DNA of 64,000 nucleotides from JASUTC01 sp035447925 (GTDB taxonomy: Bacteria; Thermotogota; Thermotogae; MWEM01): NCBI GenBank assembly GCA_035447925.1, contig DAOTHY010000002.1, forward strand, positions 62,001 through 126,000, read 5' to 3'. Shown piece after piece: positions 1-8,182 of the stretch. The position numbers were made by a program, and so were the translations under genes. Position 1 is the stretch's first letter. Every line of letters begins with the position of its first letter. Below the pieces are notes generated by a model. It did no database searches and was not told where the DNA came from. It saw nothing but the letters and a program-made list of their open reading frames with translations.

Positions 1-824
1 TCGTGCAAATAATTTGTATTTGGGAAAGCAGTGCAGATGATTTCCATTCCTTTCATACTATGGGTTTTGATAATTTCAAATTCCTCTTTTGTCAATTTTG
101 AAGGTTTACTCAAAATGATATCAGGAATAGCTAATTTACCAATATCATGAATAGTGGCAGCCAATTTTAAAGCCTCAAGGGTTAGAGGATTAAACTTGTT
201 TATGATATCGGTTCGGGATAATTCATGTGCTAAATACCAAGTCTGGACTGCTATTTCATGAGAATAAATAGCAACCCTTTCCATATGCGGGAAAGTCTCG
301 TCACCTTTTAACTCAAGAATCTTTCTATAGCTTAAAAAAAGGTGTCTGATTTTTATCAAAGAATGATAAAACTTTATGATTTTTGAACGCAATTGTATTC
401 TCTCTGTTTCTAACAGCTCTAAAAAAGACTTACGAGAAAAAACATCCGCTTCCAGAAAAATAAAAATATAGAACCGGATTTGATTAATTTTCCCTAAAGG
501 AATGCGGTAGAATTGTGTAATGCGATTTTTTATCATGCATTCTGTAAAGCTGCTTTTTTGACACTGAGTCACATACCGAAGCGGAAGTTGATCAATAAAA
601 ACTATCTCTTTTTCCTGAAAAATGTGATTGATCTGAGAAAGACTGATTTGTTCTTGAAAGAACAAAGGCAATTGGGCACATTGTGAGATCTGATAAGAAG
701 AATGATAACCCCTGTGATCAATATGAGAAAGATATATTCCTTTAATTTCCTTATTCCCCAAAAGTCGACATGCACCAAATGATAGCACATCTTCATATGC
801 TTCAATAATAGCTGGACCCCCCAA
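1..824 (-). CDS. GAF-like/HD-GYP domain signalling protein (C-terminus off the window)
   Basis: The minus-strand frame stays open from about 824 to the window edge, so the C-terminus is missing. The last ~90 visible residues hold the start of an HD-GYP phosphodiesterase domain: PHMERVAIYSHEIA, then HDIGKLAIPD (the HD metal pair) and KLTKEEFEIIKTHSMKG, which follows in this family. The GYP motif would lie beyond the edge. About 180 residues before it, ending in IPLGKINQIRF and a LETERIQL linker helix, look GAF-like, suggesting a cytoplasmic sensor linked to cyclic-di-GMP hydrolysis; no membrane segment is visible. The start is uncertain: TTG at 824, ATT at 809 behind a GGGGGG site, or GTG at 788. 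An extended -10 promoter lies just upstream. The HD-GYP call is firm; the GAF call is tentative. Confidence 0.8.
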   Translation of the reverse strand, partial: MGGPAIIEAYEDVLSFGACRLLGNKEIKGIYLSHIDHRGYHSSYQISQCAQLPLFFQEQISLSQINHIFQEKEIVFIDQLPLRYVTQCQKSSFTECMIKNRITQFYRIPLGKINQIRFYIFIFLEADVFSRKSFLELLETERIQLRSKIIKFYHSLIKIRHLFLSYRKILELKGDETFPHMERVAIYSHEIAVQTWYLAHELSRTDIINKFNPLTLEALKLAATIHDIGKLAIPDIILSKPSKLTKEEFEIIKTHSMKGMEIICTAFPNTNYLH

Positions 825-843
825 TTATTCTTCAACAAAGAGG

Positions 844-876
844 ATTATAACATACACTTCATGAATACAATCTTTT
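844..876 (-). promoter_or_regulatory. Extended -10 promoter for the HD-GYP gene
   Basis: The minus strand reads TGT directly before TATAAT (hexamer at 844-849). A weak TTGTAT lies about 15 bp upstream. Transcription would start near 837, just before the candidate start codons, and the element sits in the gap between the HD-GYP gene and the ATPase gene. Confidence 0.6.
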
Positions 877-902
877 TATGATAAATTTGTCTGAATGATT
901 CA

Positions 903-2129
903 CTATGCCCAGAATTGTTCCAATTCTTCGGTATCTTTTTTTTCTTTTGGTACAATTTCTTCCAAGGCGTTTTTTTCGCTTTTTGAATCTTTTATCATAT
1001 CCAAAAATTCAACAGTCGTCTTTACAACCTGCCTCATTTCAACAAATTTATCTCCATGAAAAGGAGAGGTAAGTTTTTCCTGCAACGTATCAAGTGTACT
1101 TTTTGAAAGTGAGATATGCGGTTTGATGTGATAAGCCTGTGAATAAACTTCGATTATGATTTGTACAAAATCAGTATAGATAGCAGGTGATACTGGCTTA
1201 AGAATTTGAACTGTGGATTCAGTGGTTGTACTCATTTCAGTTTTCAGACGATCGTAAAGAGCCAGATAGCTGTTAACACCTCTTTCAGAATTCTCAAACC
1301 ATTGTGGTGTTCCCAGCCAGATACAAAATAAATTAGGCAGCTCTTTTGAAGAGAGCATATCCATAATCCCTCTTAGGGCTTCATATCCTTTCATGGCAAC
1401 ATTTTTTCTTTGATCCTGCATCAATTCCAATTCATCGAATACAATAACAACCCCACTATATTCAATAGCTCTGGATAACTTTAAGATATCCTTTAAGAAA
1501 AGAAAACTTTCTTCTTTACTCTCAACTTTCCGAGAGATCTTGACCTTTTTTAATTCGTGAAAACTAATCTTCCTTCCCGACATCCAGTCCACAATCTTCT
1601 TTTTTTCATCATCTCGCTTTAGAATATGCGCCTTCACAAACTCCGATAATCCCATATTAAAATCATTTGTAAATTCATACTCAAGAACTTTTTCTTTAAT
1701 TCTATTGATAAATATCTCGTCCTGACCTCTCTCGATGCCCTGCATCTCCAGCTCAGATATCAGCTTTTCGGACCATTGTGAAAGTAGATAAAACAGCGAA
1801 TCCCCAGAAAATTCAGGTGTGATGATACCATTGATAATCTGCTGATAAAATTCGACAGGCTTATTCAAAGGAGGCTCTGAAACATAGATGGGCAGAAGGT
1901 TTTTTTCTAATCCACTTTCTAAAGCAATTCTTCCTAACAAAGTTTTACCGGTTCCATAATCTCCTAAAAACACCTTTAAAGCGCTTCCACCAGCAGCAAC
2001 AAATTCAATATCTTTTTTAAGAATTTGTGTTTCTCTCTCTCTGCCCTTAATGATTCTGGATGCTGCTCCAAAAGGTAAGTCTGACCCATTTCTGAGTGAT
2101 CTGACAATCTCTTCTTCAAATGTTGGCAT
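903..2129 (-). CDS. P-loop ATPase resembling DUF2791/BrxD family
   Basis: A 408-residue ATPase. Walker A GDYGTGKT is at about residues 56-63 and Walker B VVIVFDELEL at about 225-234. An N-terminal PFGAA...KGRERE segment, followed by the ATPase core and a helical C-terminus, resembles DUF2791-type proteins such as the BREX component BrxD; this is from memory of the family. No BREX methylase, PglZ or nuclease lies nearby, so a defence role is not supported. The start was moved to ATG 2129, spaced 9 nt from GAGG and overlapping the upstream stop as TAATG. That implies translational coupling with the membrane-anchored coiled-coil gene, its likely partner. The substrate is unknown; other STAND/AAA-like ATPase families remain possible. 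Confidence 0.6.
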   Translation of the reverse strand: MPTFEEEIVRSLRNGSDLPFGAASRIIKGRERETQILKKDIEFVAAGGSALKVFLGDYGTGKTLLGRIALESGLEKNLLPIYVSEPPLNKPVEFYQQIINGIITPEFSGDSLFYLLSQWSEKLISELEMQGIERGQDEIFINRIKEKVLEYEFTNDFNMGLSEFVKAHILKRDDEKKKIVDWMSGRKISFHELKKVKISRKVESKEESFLFLKDILKLSRAIEYSGVVIVFDELELMQDQRKNVAMKGYEALRGIMDMLSSKELPNLFCIWLGTPQWFENSERGVNSYLALYDRLKTEMSTTTESTVQILKPVSPAIYTDFVQIIIEVYSQAYHIKPHISLSKSTLDTLQEKLTSPFHGDKFVEMRQVVKTTVEFLDMIKDSKSEKNALEEIVPKEKKDTEELEQFWA

Positions 2130-2860
2130 TACCAATCACCTCTGACTTCTTCCTGAATCGCTTTGATTTTCTCCTCTGTCAACCCATCTCCCCATTTCAC
2201 GAGCATTTTATCACCGGCATTTTTTATCATCAATACAGGCAATCCGTCAATAATAAACTTTCTACTCAGTTTTGGAATCTGGAATTGTGGCATATTCACT
2301 TCTTCCTGCAGTTGTGAAATGGTTTGCCATGAGTATGGTTCTTGCGCCAATAATTGTTTTAGCAACCATATTTCGTTATTACTCATCTTTTCAAGTTTTT
2401 CTTTTATTTTGTCATGAAAATTCTGATGAATAGCGTTCTCTTCGACAACTGGAGGTTCTGAAAGATCTTTCTGCTCTTGGTCGTCGCTCTGTAAAGGTAA
2501 AGATTGATCCGATGTGTGATTCGGACTTTTCTGCTTTTTAATATCCGCTTTTAAATACATCGTTTTGATCAGATCGGTATCGCCTTTAAGGGCTAACAAA
2601 AGCTTTTTAAGAAGATTGAGATTTTTGGTTGACACAGACTCATGATTTACTTTATTGTCGCTGATCATTTTTTGGAGAAATACTAATCTCTTTTCCACTG
2701 AATCGATTTTTGTGTTGAGCTTTATGATGGCTTTATCGAAATCTTCTTTGCTTTTCTGATTTAGTTTTCTTTGTTTTTCTTCCACGTTGGATATTTTATA
2801 GTTCGTCCTCAAAGAAAAAAACAGTGTTACCATAACAATCCCCACGATTAGATAGTCCAT
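2129..2860 (-). CDS. Membrane-anchored coiled-coil protein of unknown function
   Basis: 243 residues, family not recognised. Residues 1-18 form one hydrophobic segment. Residues ~20-75 are a charged heptad-like coiled coil. A Gln/Ser/Pro-rich linker (~110-140) leads to a compact C-terminal domain (~150-243) that could be a winged helix (LLKQLLAQEP...ISQLQEEVNMP...KLSRKFIIDGLPV). This is the layout of an anchored adaptor with a cytoplasmic head. It starts at ATG 2860 after GAGGGG and has its own extended -10 promoter. Its stop overlaps the start of the P-loop ATPase gene, so the two are probably made together and may form a membrane-tethered ATPase complex. The function is inference only. Confidence 0.6.
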   Translation of the reverse strand: MDYLIVGIVMVTLFFSLRTNYKISNVEEKQRKLNQKSKEDFDKAIIKLNTKIDSVEKRLVFLQKMISDNKVNHESVSTKNLNLLKKLLLALKGDTDLIKTMYLKADIKKQKSPNHTSDQSLPLQSDDQEQKDLSEPPVVEENAIHQNFHDKIKEKLEKMSNNEIWLLKQLLAQEPYSWQTISQLQEEVNMPQFQIPKLSRKFIIDGLPVLMIKNAGDKMLVKWGDGLTEEKIKAIQEEVRGDW

Positions 2861-2892
2861 TTATACCCCTCATTTCCAATTTATGCCAGCAG

Positions 2893-2901
2893 ATTATAAC
2901 A
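2893..2901 (-). promoter_or_regulatory. Extended -10 promoter for the coiled-coil/ATPase pair
   Basis: The minus strand reads TGT then TATAAT, with the hexamer at 2893-2898 and no good -35. It lies 33 nt upstream of the coiled-coil gene and is divergent from the folP promoter. Confidence 0.65.
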
Positions 2902-2965
2902 TGGATTTTTAAGAATACATCGAATTAAAATGTATCAGTACGATTCAAATAAAAAAAAGAAACAG

Positions 2966-2994
2966 TTGCAAAAAAAAAATCATTGGTGTATACT
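2966..2994 (+). promoter_or_regulatory. folP promoter with -35 and -10
   Basis: TTGCAA (2966-2971), a 17-bp spacer, then TATACT (2989-2994). Transcription would start near 3001. This lies inside the longest possible folP frame and supports the later start at 3044. Confidence 0.7.
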
Positions 2995-3043
2995 ATCTGT
3001 GGGGTATATTTTTTTCTTATTATATGTGGGGGGTATATTACAT

Positions 3044-4153
3044 ATGGAGATGTGTATACTCGACTCTAGTGGAATTACAGAGCCGGGGTCTTTTGTTTTC
3101 GGAGATTCTTTTCTAACCTTAAAAATAACTGGTCATAAAGCAGAATTAAACAAAATACGCTTGGTAATTCGTGATTTGTTGGAAGTACGTTTTATGGGTA
3201 ATCGGTTGATTGTTTTTGGTTCGGTTATTGATTTCAGGCAACTGCTTAGAACTGCTCAGAATAAACTTGAAGCAAACTTCTTTAACGACCTCAAGGCACT
3301 TATTAATTTGAATAACACCTATATTCACTTCCCGCATGCGGGCAAGCTATCATTGTCAAGACCGTTAATTATGGGGGTAATTAACGTTACGGATGATAGT
3401 TTCTACCCTCAAAGCCGGGTTTCGGATGAACAACTCTTTGAAATACGTGTCAGAAAAATGCTTGAGGACGGTGTTGATTTGATTGACATCGGAGGTGAAT
3501 CATCTCGTCCCGGATCGGCTCCTGTTGATGAACAACTGGAAATAGAACGCATAATCCCTTTCATCAAAAGACTTAGAAGAATAACTGATATCCCAATTTC
3601 TGTGGATACTTACAGGTATCAAACTGCAAAGCAAGCAATTAATGCCGGAGCAGACATGATTAATGATATCAGTGCGTTGCGATTTGACAAAGAACTGGCT
3701 TCTTTTGTTGCTTTGAATCAAATCCCAATCGTTCTCATGCATATGAAAGGAACACCAGCCACGATGCAGCAACAAGTCAAATACGTCAATGTCGTATCTG
3801 AAGTACATGCCTTTTTTAAAGAAAGAATCGCCTTTGCACAAGAAAAAGGAATTAGTCAAAAAAATGTGATTCTTGATCCCGGGATTGGTTTTGGGAAAAG
3901 AGTAGTTGACAATTTAAGAATTTTGAAAGATTTGGATTCTTTTCATTCTTTTCGACTTCCCTTGTTGTTGGGGACTTCAAGGAAGTCATTTATTGGGGAG
4001 GTGTTAAACCAAAAAGACCCGAACGAACGTCTATCTGGAACGATGGCAACAACAGCACTGGGGGTGCTGAAGGGGGCTCATATATTCAGAGTTCATGACG
4101 TTAAGGAAAATAGGGAAGTTGCAGATTTGGTTTTTAACATCCAAGAAAGTTAA
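3044..4153 (+). CDS. folP: Dihydropteroate synthase with N-terminal extension
   Basis: Condenses 6-hydroxymethyl-dihydropterin pyrophosphate with p-aminobenzoate in folate synthesis. The TIM-barrel core begins near residue 105 with IMGVINVTDDSFYP and continues with DIGGESSRPGS, SVDTYR, MHMKGTP, ILDPGIGFGK and LLGTSRKSF, all standard DHPS motifs. The protein is 369 residues against ~270 for the usual enzyme. The extra ~100 N-terminal residues match nothing I recognise. ATG 3044 was chosen because it lies 10 nt after GGGGGG and downstream of a good promoter; the frame is open back to 2930, but that would include the promoter. No other folate genes are adjacent; it leads a cluster with murE, murF and mraY. 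Confidence 0.92.
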   Translation: MEMCILDSSGITEPGSFVFGDSFLTLKITGHKAELNKIRLVIRDLLEVRFMGNRLIVFGSVIDFRQLLRTAQNKLEANFFNDLKALINLNNTYIHFPHAGKLSLSRPLIMGVINVTDDSFYPQSRVSDEQLFEIRVRKMLEDGVDLIDIGGESSRPGSAPVDEQLEIERIIPFIKRLRRITDIPISVDTYRYQTAKQAINAGADMINDISALRFDKELASFVALNQIPIVLMHMKGTPATMQQQVKYVNVVSEVHAFFKERIAFAQEKGISQKNVILDPGIGFGKRVVDNLRILKDLDSFHSFRLPLLLGTSRKSFIGEVLNQKDPNERLSGTMATTALGVLKGAHIFRVHDVKENREVADLVFNIQES

Positions 4154-4189
4154 TACGGAAAACACCGTAGAACTAAGGGGGGTTCTATT

Positions 4190-5698
4190 ATGTTATTAAA
4201 AGACGTTATCGGTGTACTAAAAGAGAAAAAGCTTCTTGTGAACTTGTTCAATGTAGAAGATAATCTTGATATGTACATTGAGAATATTTCCATTCACACA
4301 AACAGTATTAAAAGCAATTCGCTATTTGTTTGTCGAAAAGGATACAAATATGATTCTCATGCGTTGATTACCGAAGCACTTAAAGATGGGGCTGTGGGAT
4401 TTATTGTGGAGCGACCGGTAGATTATGATTCAAAAGAGCCCATGATACAAGTTACTGACAGCCGATATGCAGAATCAGTGATTGCTTCTTTCTTACATGA
4501 TAATCCTCATGAAAAATTAAAGACCTTTGCCGTCACCGGTACAAACGGTAAAACAACGGTATCCACAATGATCCATTACCTGCTTAGCCGGATCGGCTTA
4601 AAAGGAACTTTGATGGGAACGGTCGAAAACATTGTTGTGGATAGGAGTTATGATTCATACAACACCACTGCCACCGCTTTAGAAATTGTCGATAATACTA
4701 AAGAAACCATCGATAAAGGTGGAACGTTTTTGAGTATGGAAGTCTCCTCTCATGCGTTATCGATGAAAAGAGTGGAAAGCATGCAGTTCGATTATGCCAT
4801 TATGACGAATATTACACACGATCATCTTGATTATCATAATAATATGCAAGAATATATTGATACAAAATTCCATCTGATTGAATTACTAAAAAGCACAGGA
4901 ACAGCAATTTTAAATGTTGATGATACAAATGTCAGGAAAATGATAGGTGATATTCCTATTGATAAAAAGATCAGCACTTACGGAATGAAACGAGAAGATT
5001 GCACACCTGATTATTCTGCAAGCAATATTAATGCGGATGTTAATGGCATTGAGTTTGACTTTTATATCAAAAACAAGAAGATCAAAAGAATCAAAGTACC
5101 CATTATTGGGGATTTTAATGTTTATAACGTTCTACCTGTATTAGCCATGTTGGATATGGAAGGATACAATATCAATTATATTGCCAAATACCTACAATCT
5201 TTCAGGGGTGTTCCGGGAAGATTTGAATTGTATTCTCATATCGGTAATGATATCGATCTGGTAGTTGACTTTGCCCATACACCCGATGCATTGGAGAAGG
5301 TTCTGAAAAACGCCAAATCGCTTAAGAGAAGCAGGGTGATTGCTGTGTTTGGTGCAGGCGGTGATTCCGACAAAAAGAAAAGACCTCTGATGGGAAAAAT
5401 TGCTTCTGAATTGGCGGACGTGGTCATCATTACCAGTGATAATCCCAAATCAGAAAATCCATTGGAAATTATCAAAGAAATAGAAGCCGGCATGGGAAAC
5501 GACACACCTTATTTGCTTGTAGAAGACAGAAAATTGGCCATTGAAACAGCTTTAAACCTTTCAAATAAAGGGGATTTGGTGGTTTTGGCAGGCAAAGGAC
5601 ACGAGAAATATCAATATTATGAACACACCTTTTTTCCCTTAAACGACAGAGCTATCGCCTTTCAAATGATCAGGACACTTAAGCATCATGCATCTTAA
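4190..5698 (+). CDS. murE: UDP-MurNAc-tripeptide synthetase (MurE)
   Basis: Adds the third amino acid to UDP-MurNAc-L-Ala-D-Glu in the cytoplasmic phase of peptidoglycan synthesis. The 502 residues have the three Mur-ligase domains: an N-terminal substrate domain (FVCRKGYKYDSHALI), a central ATPase with TGTNGKTT at residues 116-123 and the HDHLDYH segment, and a C-terminal domain with FGAGGDSDKKKRPLMGK. The residue-selecting motif at about 417-424 reads DNPKSENP. Meso-diaminopimelate enzymes have DNPR and lysine enzymes usually differ at the last positions, so the added residue cannot be assigned with confidence. It starts at ATG 4190, 7 nt after GGGGGG. It is followed at 10 nt by murF and probably co-transcribed with folP. 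Confidence 0.95.
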   Translation: MLLKDVIGVLKEKKLLVNLFNVEDNLDMYIENISIHTNSIKSNSLFVCRKGYKYDSHALITEALKDGAVGFIVERPVDYDSKEPMIQVTDSRYAESVIASFLHDNPHEKLKTFAVTGTNGKTTVSTMIHYLLSRIGLKGTLMGTVENIVVDRSYDSYNTTATALEIVDNTKETIDKGGTFLSMEVSSHALSMKRVESMQFDYAIMTNITHDHLDYHNNMQEYIDTKFHLIELLKSTGTAILNVDDTNVRKMIGDIPIDKKISTYGMKREDCTPDYSASNINADVNGIEFDFYIKNKKIKRIKVPIIGDFNVYNVLPVLAMLDMEGYNINYIAKYLQSFRGVPGRFELYSHIGNDIDLVVDFAHTPDALEKVLKNAKSLKRSRVIAVFGAGGDSDKKKRPLMGKIASELADVVIITSDNPKSENPLEIIKEIEAGMGNDTPYLLVEDRKLAIETALNLSNKGDLVVLAGKGHEKYQYYEHTFFPLNDRAIAFQMIRTLKHHAS

Positions 5699-5708
5699 GG
5701 AGTAAGTT

Positions 5709-7172
5709 GTGTATATTGACGATTTCCTCAATTTATTAAAAAGGGTTGGGGACTTTGAAACTAAAAAATTAGGTTTTTCCATAGAAAAACAAAGCGACAG
5801 CGAAAGCGATGAACTTTTTTTCACAACCGATTCCCGATGTATCAAAAAAAATACAGTTTTTATCGCCATTAAAGGACATAGTGTTAATGGCCATGATTTT
5901 GTGAACTCAAGTTTTCAACAAGGTGCCCTATTGGCAATCGTAGAAGAAGCAAGAGAATATGAGGGTATCTGTTTAATGGTTGATTCGGTGATTGAGTTTA
6001 TCAATCGAATGGCCTTAGATCAATTTGCAAGATTTGCCGGATACACAATTGCCATAACCGGTTCCAACGGAAAAACAAGTACAAAAGAATGGGTCAAAAA
6101 CCTTTTGGGTGCTTTTCACAACGTGCAATCTGTCTTTTCAAACAAAGGGAACATGAACACAGAGATCGGTTTACCTGTCTGTATTCTTAATGAATTAAAT
6201 ACTCCGAAAAGATACTCGGTAATTGAAATGGGGATGTCCAAAAAAGGAGATATAGAATACCTCGTTGATACTTATCGAGTTGATTTTCCCGTTCTTTTAA
6301 ATGTCGGAACAGCTCATATTGGCAATACAGGTAGTCTTGAAAACACTTTTCAAGAAAAATCTCAAATCTTTAAACATCATCAGAAAGAGCACCCGTTATG
6401 CTTAAACATCTCTGATCCATTGATAAAGGATTATTTCAACAGGCATCGTTCAAATAAAAAGATCTGTGTATTTGGGAATATTGGCGATAAAATCAAGGGC
6501 TTTTGCGGGGTATACCTCAATCACATAGATTATTCTTTCAAAGAAGAACGTTTTATCACCACCTTCGAATTGATTGTTTCGAATGGAGAAAACGAAAGCA
6601 TCATCAAACAATCAATAGATGGGATCTTTCATAGAGGACAGTTGCTTAATCTATGCGCCTCATTGTCTATCCTTGTAAATCTTCAGCATGATATATTTGC
6701 CATTAAAGATTTTTCTCCATTTATCTCAACTGTCAAAGAAAGATTCGAACCCGTTTTCAAAAACGGACAATTATTGATCAAGGATTGTTACAATTCAAGT
6801 CTTGAATCTCTAAAATATGCGTTGGATGTATTGGAAATCTACCGAATGAAACAATGTCAAAAAAAGATCTATTGCGTATTAGGTTCTATTGCGGAAGCTG
6901 GCTCCCATGAATCAGAAATTCACGAAAAAATCGGAGAAATGCTCAGTGCTAAACATGTTGATGTTGTATTTTTATACACTAAAGATCCAGTAATCAAGCA
7001 AATTCAAAAAAAATATACCGGTGAAATACACATCTATGAAAAGAGTGTTGAACTTTCAAATGAACTGGTTAAACGCATACGGGAAAACGAAAAGGCTGTA
7101 TTTTTGTTTAAAGCTTCAAGAAGTATTCAATTAGAGGAGGTTTACGATCATGTTATGGATGCTGTTGATTGA
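5709..7172 (+). CDS. murF: UDP-MurNAc-pentapeptide synthetase (MurF)
   Basis: Adds D-Ala-D-Ala to the UDP-MurNAc tripeptide. Seen: an N-terminal domain with TTDSRCIKKNTVFIAIKG, the ATP loop ITGSNGKTSTKEW near residue 115, NKGNMNTEIGLP, EMGMSKKGDI and NVGTAHIGN, all typical of MurF. The C-terminal domain is more divergent: DCYNSSLESLKYALDVL stands for the usual DxYNANPxS. The 487 residues are slightly longer than the usual ~450. The GTG start at 5709 follows AAGGAG by 6 nt. The gene's end overlaps mraY by 23 nt, indicating coupled expression. Confidence 0.93.
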   Translation: MYIDDFLNLLKRVGDFETKKLGFSIEKQSDSESDELFFTTDSRCIKKNTVFIAIKGHSVNGHDFVNSSFQQGALLAIVEEAREYEGICLMVDSVIEFINRMALDQFARFAGYTIAITGSNGKTSTKEWVKNLLGAFHNVQSVFSNKGNMNTEIGLPVCILNELNTPKRYSVIEMGMSKKGDIEYLVDTYRVDFPVLLNVGTAHIGNTGSLENTFQEKSQIFKHHQKEHPLCLNISDPLIKDYFNRHRSNKKICVFGNIGDKIKGFCGVYLNHIDYSFKEERFITTFELIVSNGENESIIKQSIDGIFHRGQLLNLCASLSILVNLQHDIFAIKDFSPFISTVKERFEPVFKNGQLLIKDCYNSSLESLKYALDVLEIYRMKQCQKKIYCVLGSIAEAGSHESEIHEKIGEMLSAKHVDVVFLYTKDPVIKQIQKKYTGEIHIYEKSVELSNELVKRIRENEKAVFLFKASRSIQLEEVYDHVMDAVD

Positions 7173-8094
7173 AATCTTCACATCACTTAATTTGTTTTCT
7201 TTTGTTACAAAGCAATTTAAAAAAATAGGGATTGTTCAATATGTTAGACAAGAGGGACCCCAACTGCACAATTATAAAGAAGGAACACCGACAGCAGGCG
7301 GGATAGTTTTCATGGTTTTGTTTTTAGCCTTCTATTTGATCTCCTCAATTTTTGTAGAGAATAAATATTTGGTAGCCATTATCCTTAGTTCTCTTTTGTT
7401 TGGTACAATAGGTTTTATCGATGATTTCTTAAGTGTTCGTTCAAAGCATTCTCAAGGGTTGAGTGCCCTCAACAAATTGATTATGCAGTTAATTTCAGGT
7501 ATTGTTATCTATATAATCTTATTGCTAAGCGGTATCATCCAATCCCATACCATTTTGCTTTTTAATATACAATTCAATCTTGGATGGTTTTATCCGATCT
7601 TTTTTGTGCTCTACTTAACCATGTTTTCAAATGCAACAAATATTACTGATGGATTAGATGGCTTATCAGGCGGTTGTGCATTGATTACTGCAGCAGGTAT
7701 ACAAGTCTTTCTTTGGCTTAGTGGTGTCAGTGATTATTCAATGATGTTTCTTTCGGGGGCTTTACTGGGATTTTTATGGTTTAACATAAAACCAGCATCG
7801 ATATTCATGGGCGATACAGGCGCTTTAGCCTTAGGTGCAATATTCGGAATCATTGCCTTGGTGAATGGCAATGTTTTAACAATTTCTCTCCTCTCACTCA
7901 TCTTCTTTGTTGAAATATTTAGTGTCATCCTTCAAGTGTCATCTTTTAAGATTACAGGAAAAAGATTATTCAAAATGAGTCCGATCCACCATCACTTTGA
8001 ATTGTTGGGATGGAACGAAACAACTGTTGTGGTAAGATTTTGGATTGTTAATATTTTAGGTGTCGTATTCTCAATTGTATTTGTTATAATATAA
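7150..8094 (+). CDS. mraY: Phospho-MurNAc-pentapeptide translocase (MraY)
   Basis: Integral membrane enzyme transferring phospho-MurNAc-pentapeptide to undecaprenyl phosphate to form lipid I. Seen: TPTAGG near residue 48; the metal-binding aspartates in FIDDFLSVRSKHSQGLS; NATNITDGLDGLSGG; FMGDTGALALG; and the C-terminal PIHHHFELLGW histidine motif. Roughly ten hydrophobic segments over 314 residues fit the family. ATG 7150 follows GAGGAGG and lies inside the end of murF. The usual next genes (murD, ftsW, murG) are not here; an ABC-F gene follows instead, and an FtsW-like gene lies on the other strand at 23803. Confidence 0.95.
   Translation: MLWMLLIEIFTSLNLFSFVTKQFKKIGIVQYVRQEGPQLHNYKEGTPTAGGIVFMVLFLAFYLISSIFVENKYLVAIILSSLLFGTIGFIDDFLSVRSKHSQGLSALNKLIMQLISGIVIYIILLLSGIIQSHTILLFNIQFNLGWFYPIFFVLYLTMFSNATNITDGLDGLSGGCALITAAGIQVFLWLSGVSDYSMMFLSGALLGFLWFNIKPASIFMGDTGALALGAIFGIIALVNGNVLTISLLSLIFFVEIFSVILQVSSFKITGKRLFKMSPIHHHFELLGWNETTVVVRFWIVNILGVVFSIVFVII
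8082..8090 (+). promoter_or_regulatory. Extended -10 promoter for the ABC-F gene
   Basis: TGT followed by TATAAT (8085-8090) overlaps the last codons of mraY. No -35 is evident. Transcription would start near 8097 and give an ~85-nt leader. Confidence 0.55.
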
Positions 8095-8119
8095 TCCGAT
8101 AGATGATATGATGGATTAG

Positions 8120-8148
8120 TCGGGACAGTTACACAGGCCCCGATTTTT
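8120..8148 (+). terminator. Weak hairpin plus T-run in the ABC-F leader (possible attenuator)
   Basis: TCGGG (8120-8124) can pair with CCCGA (8139-8143), followed by TTTTT. The stem is only 5 bp with a 14-nt loop. The TCGG strand could instead pair with CCGA at 8096-8099 at the start of the leader, which would be antitermination-like. Low confidence. Confidence 0.35.
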
Positions 8149-8182
8149 AGCATGCCTTTTATACAAGTTCAGGGGAGATTAT

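Noticed and set aside
903..2860. BREX or other defence island
   Set aside because: Only the ATPase resembles a BREX component; no methylase, PglZ phosphatase, Lon-like or nuclease genes occur, and flanking genes are housekeeping.
3146..3337. Minus-strand ORF inside the folP N-terminal extension
   Set aside because: Shadow frame without ribosome binding site or family resemblance.
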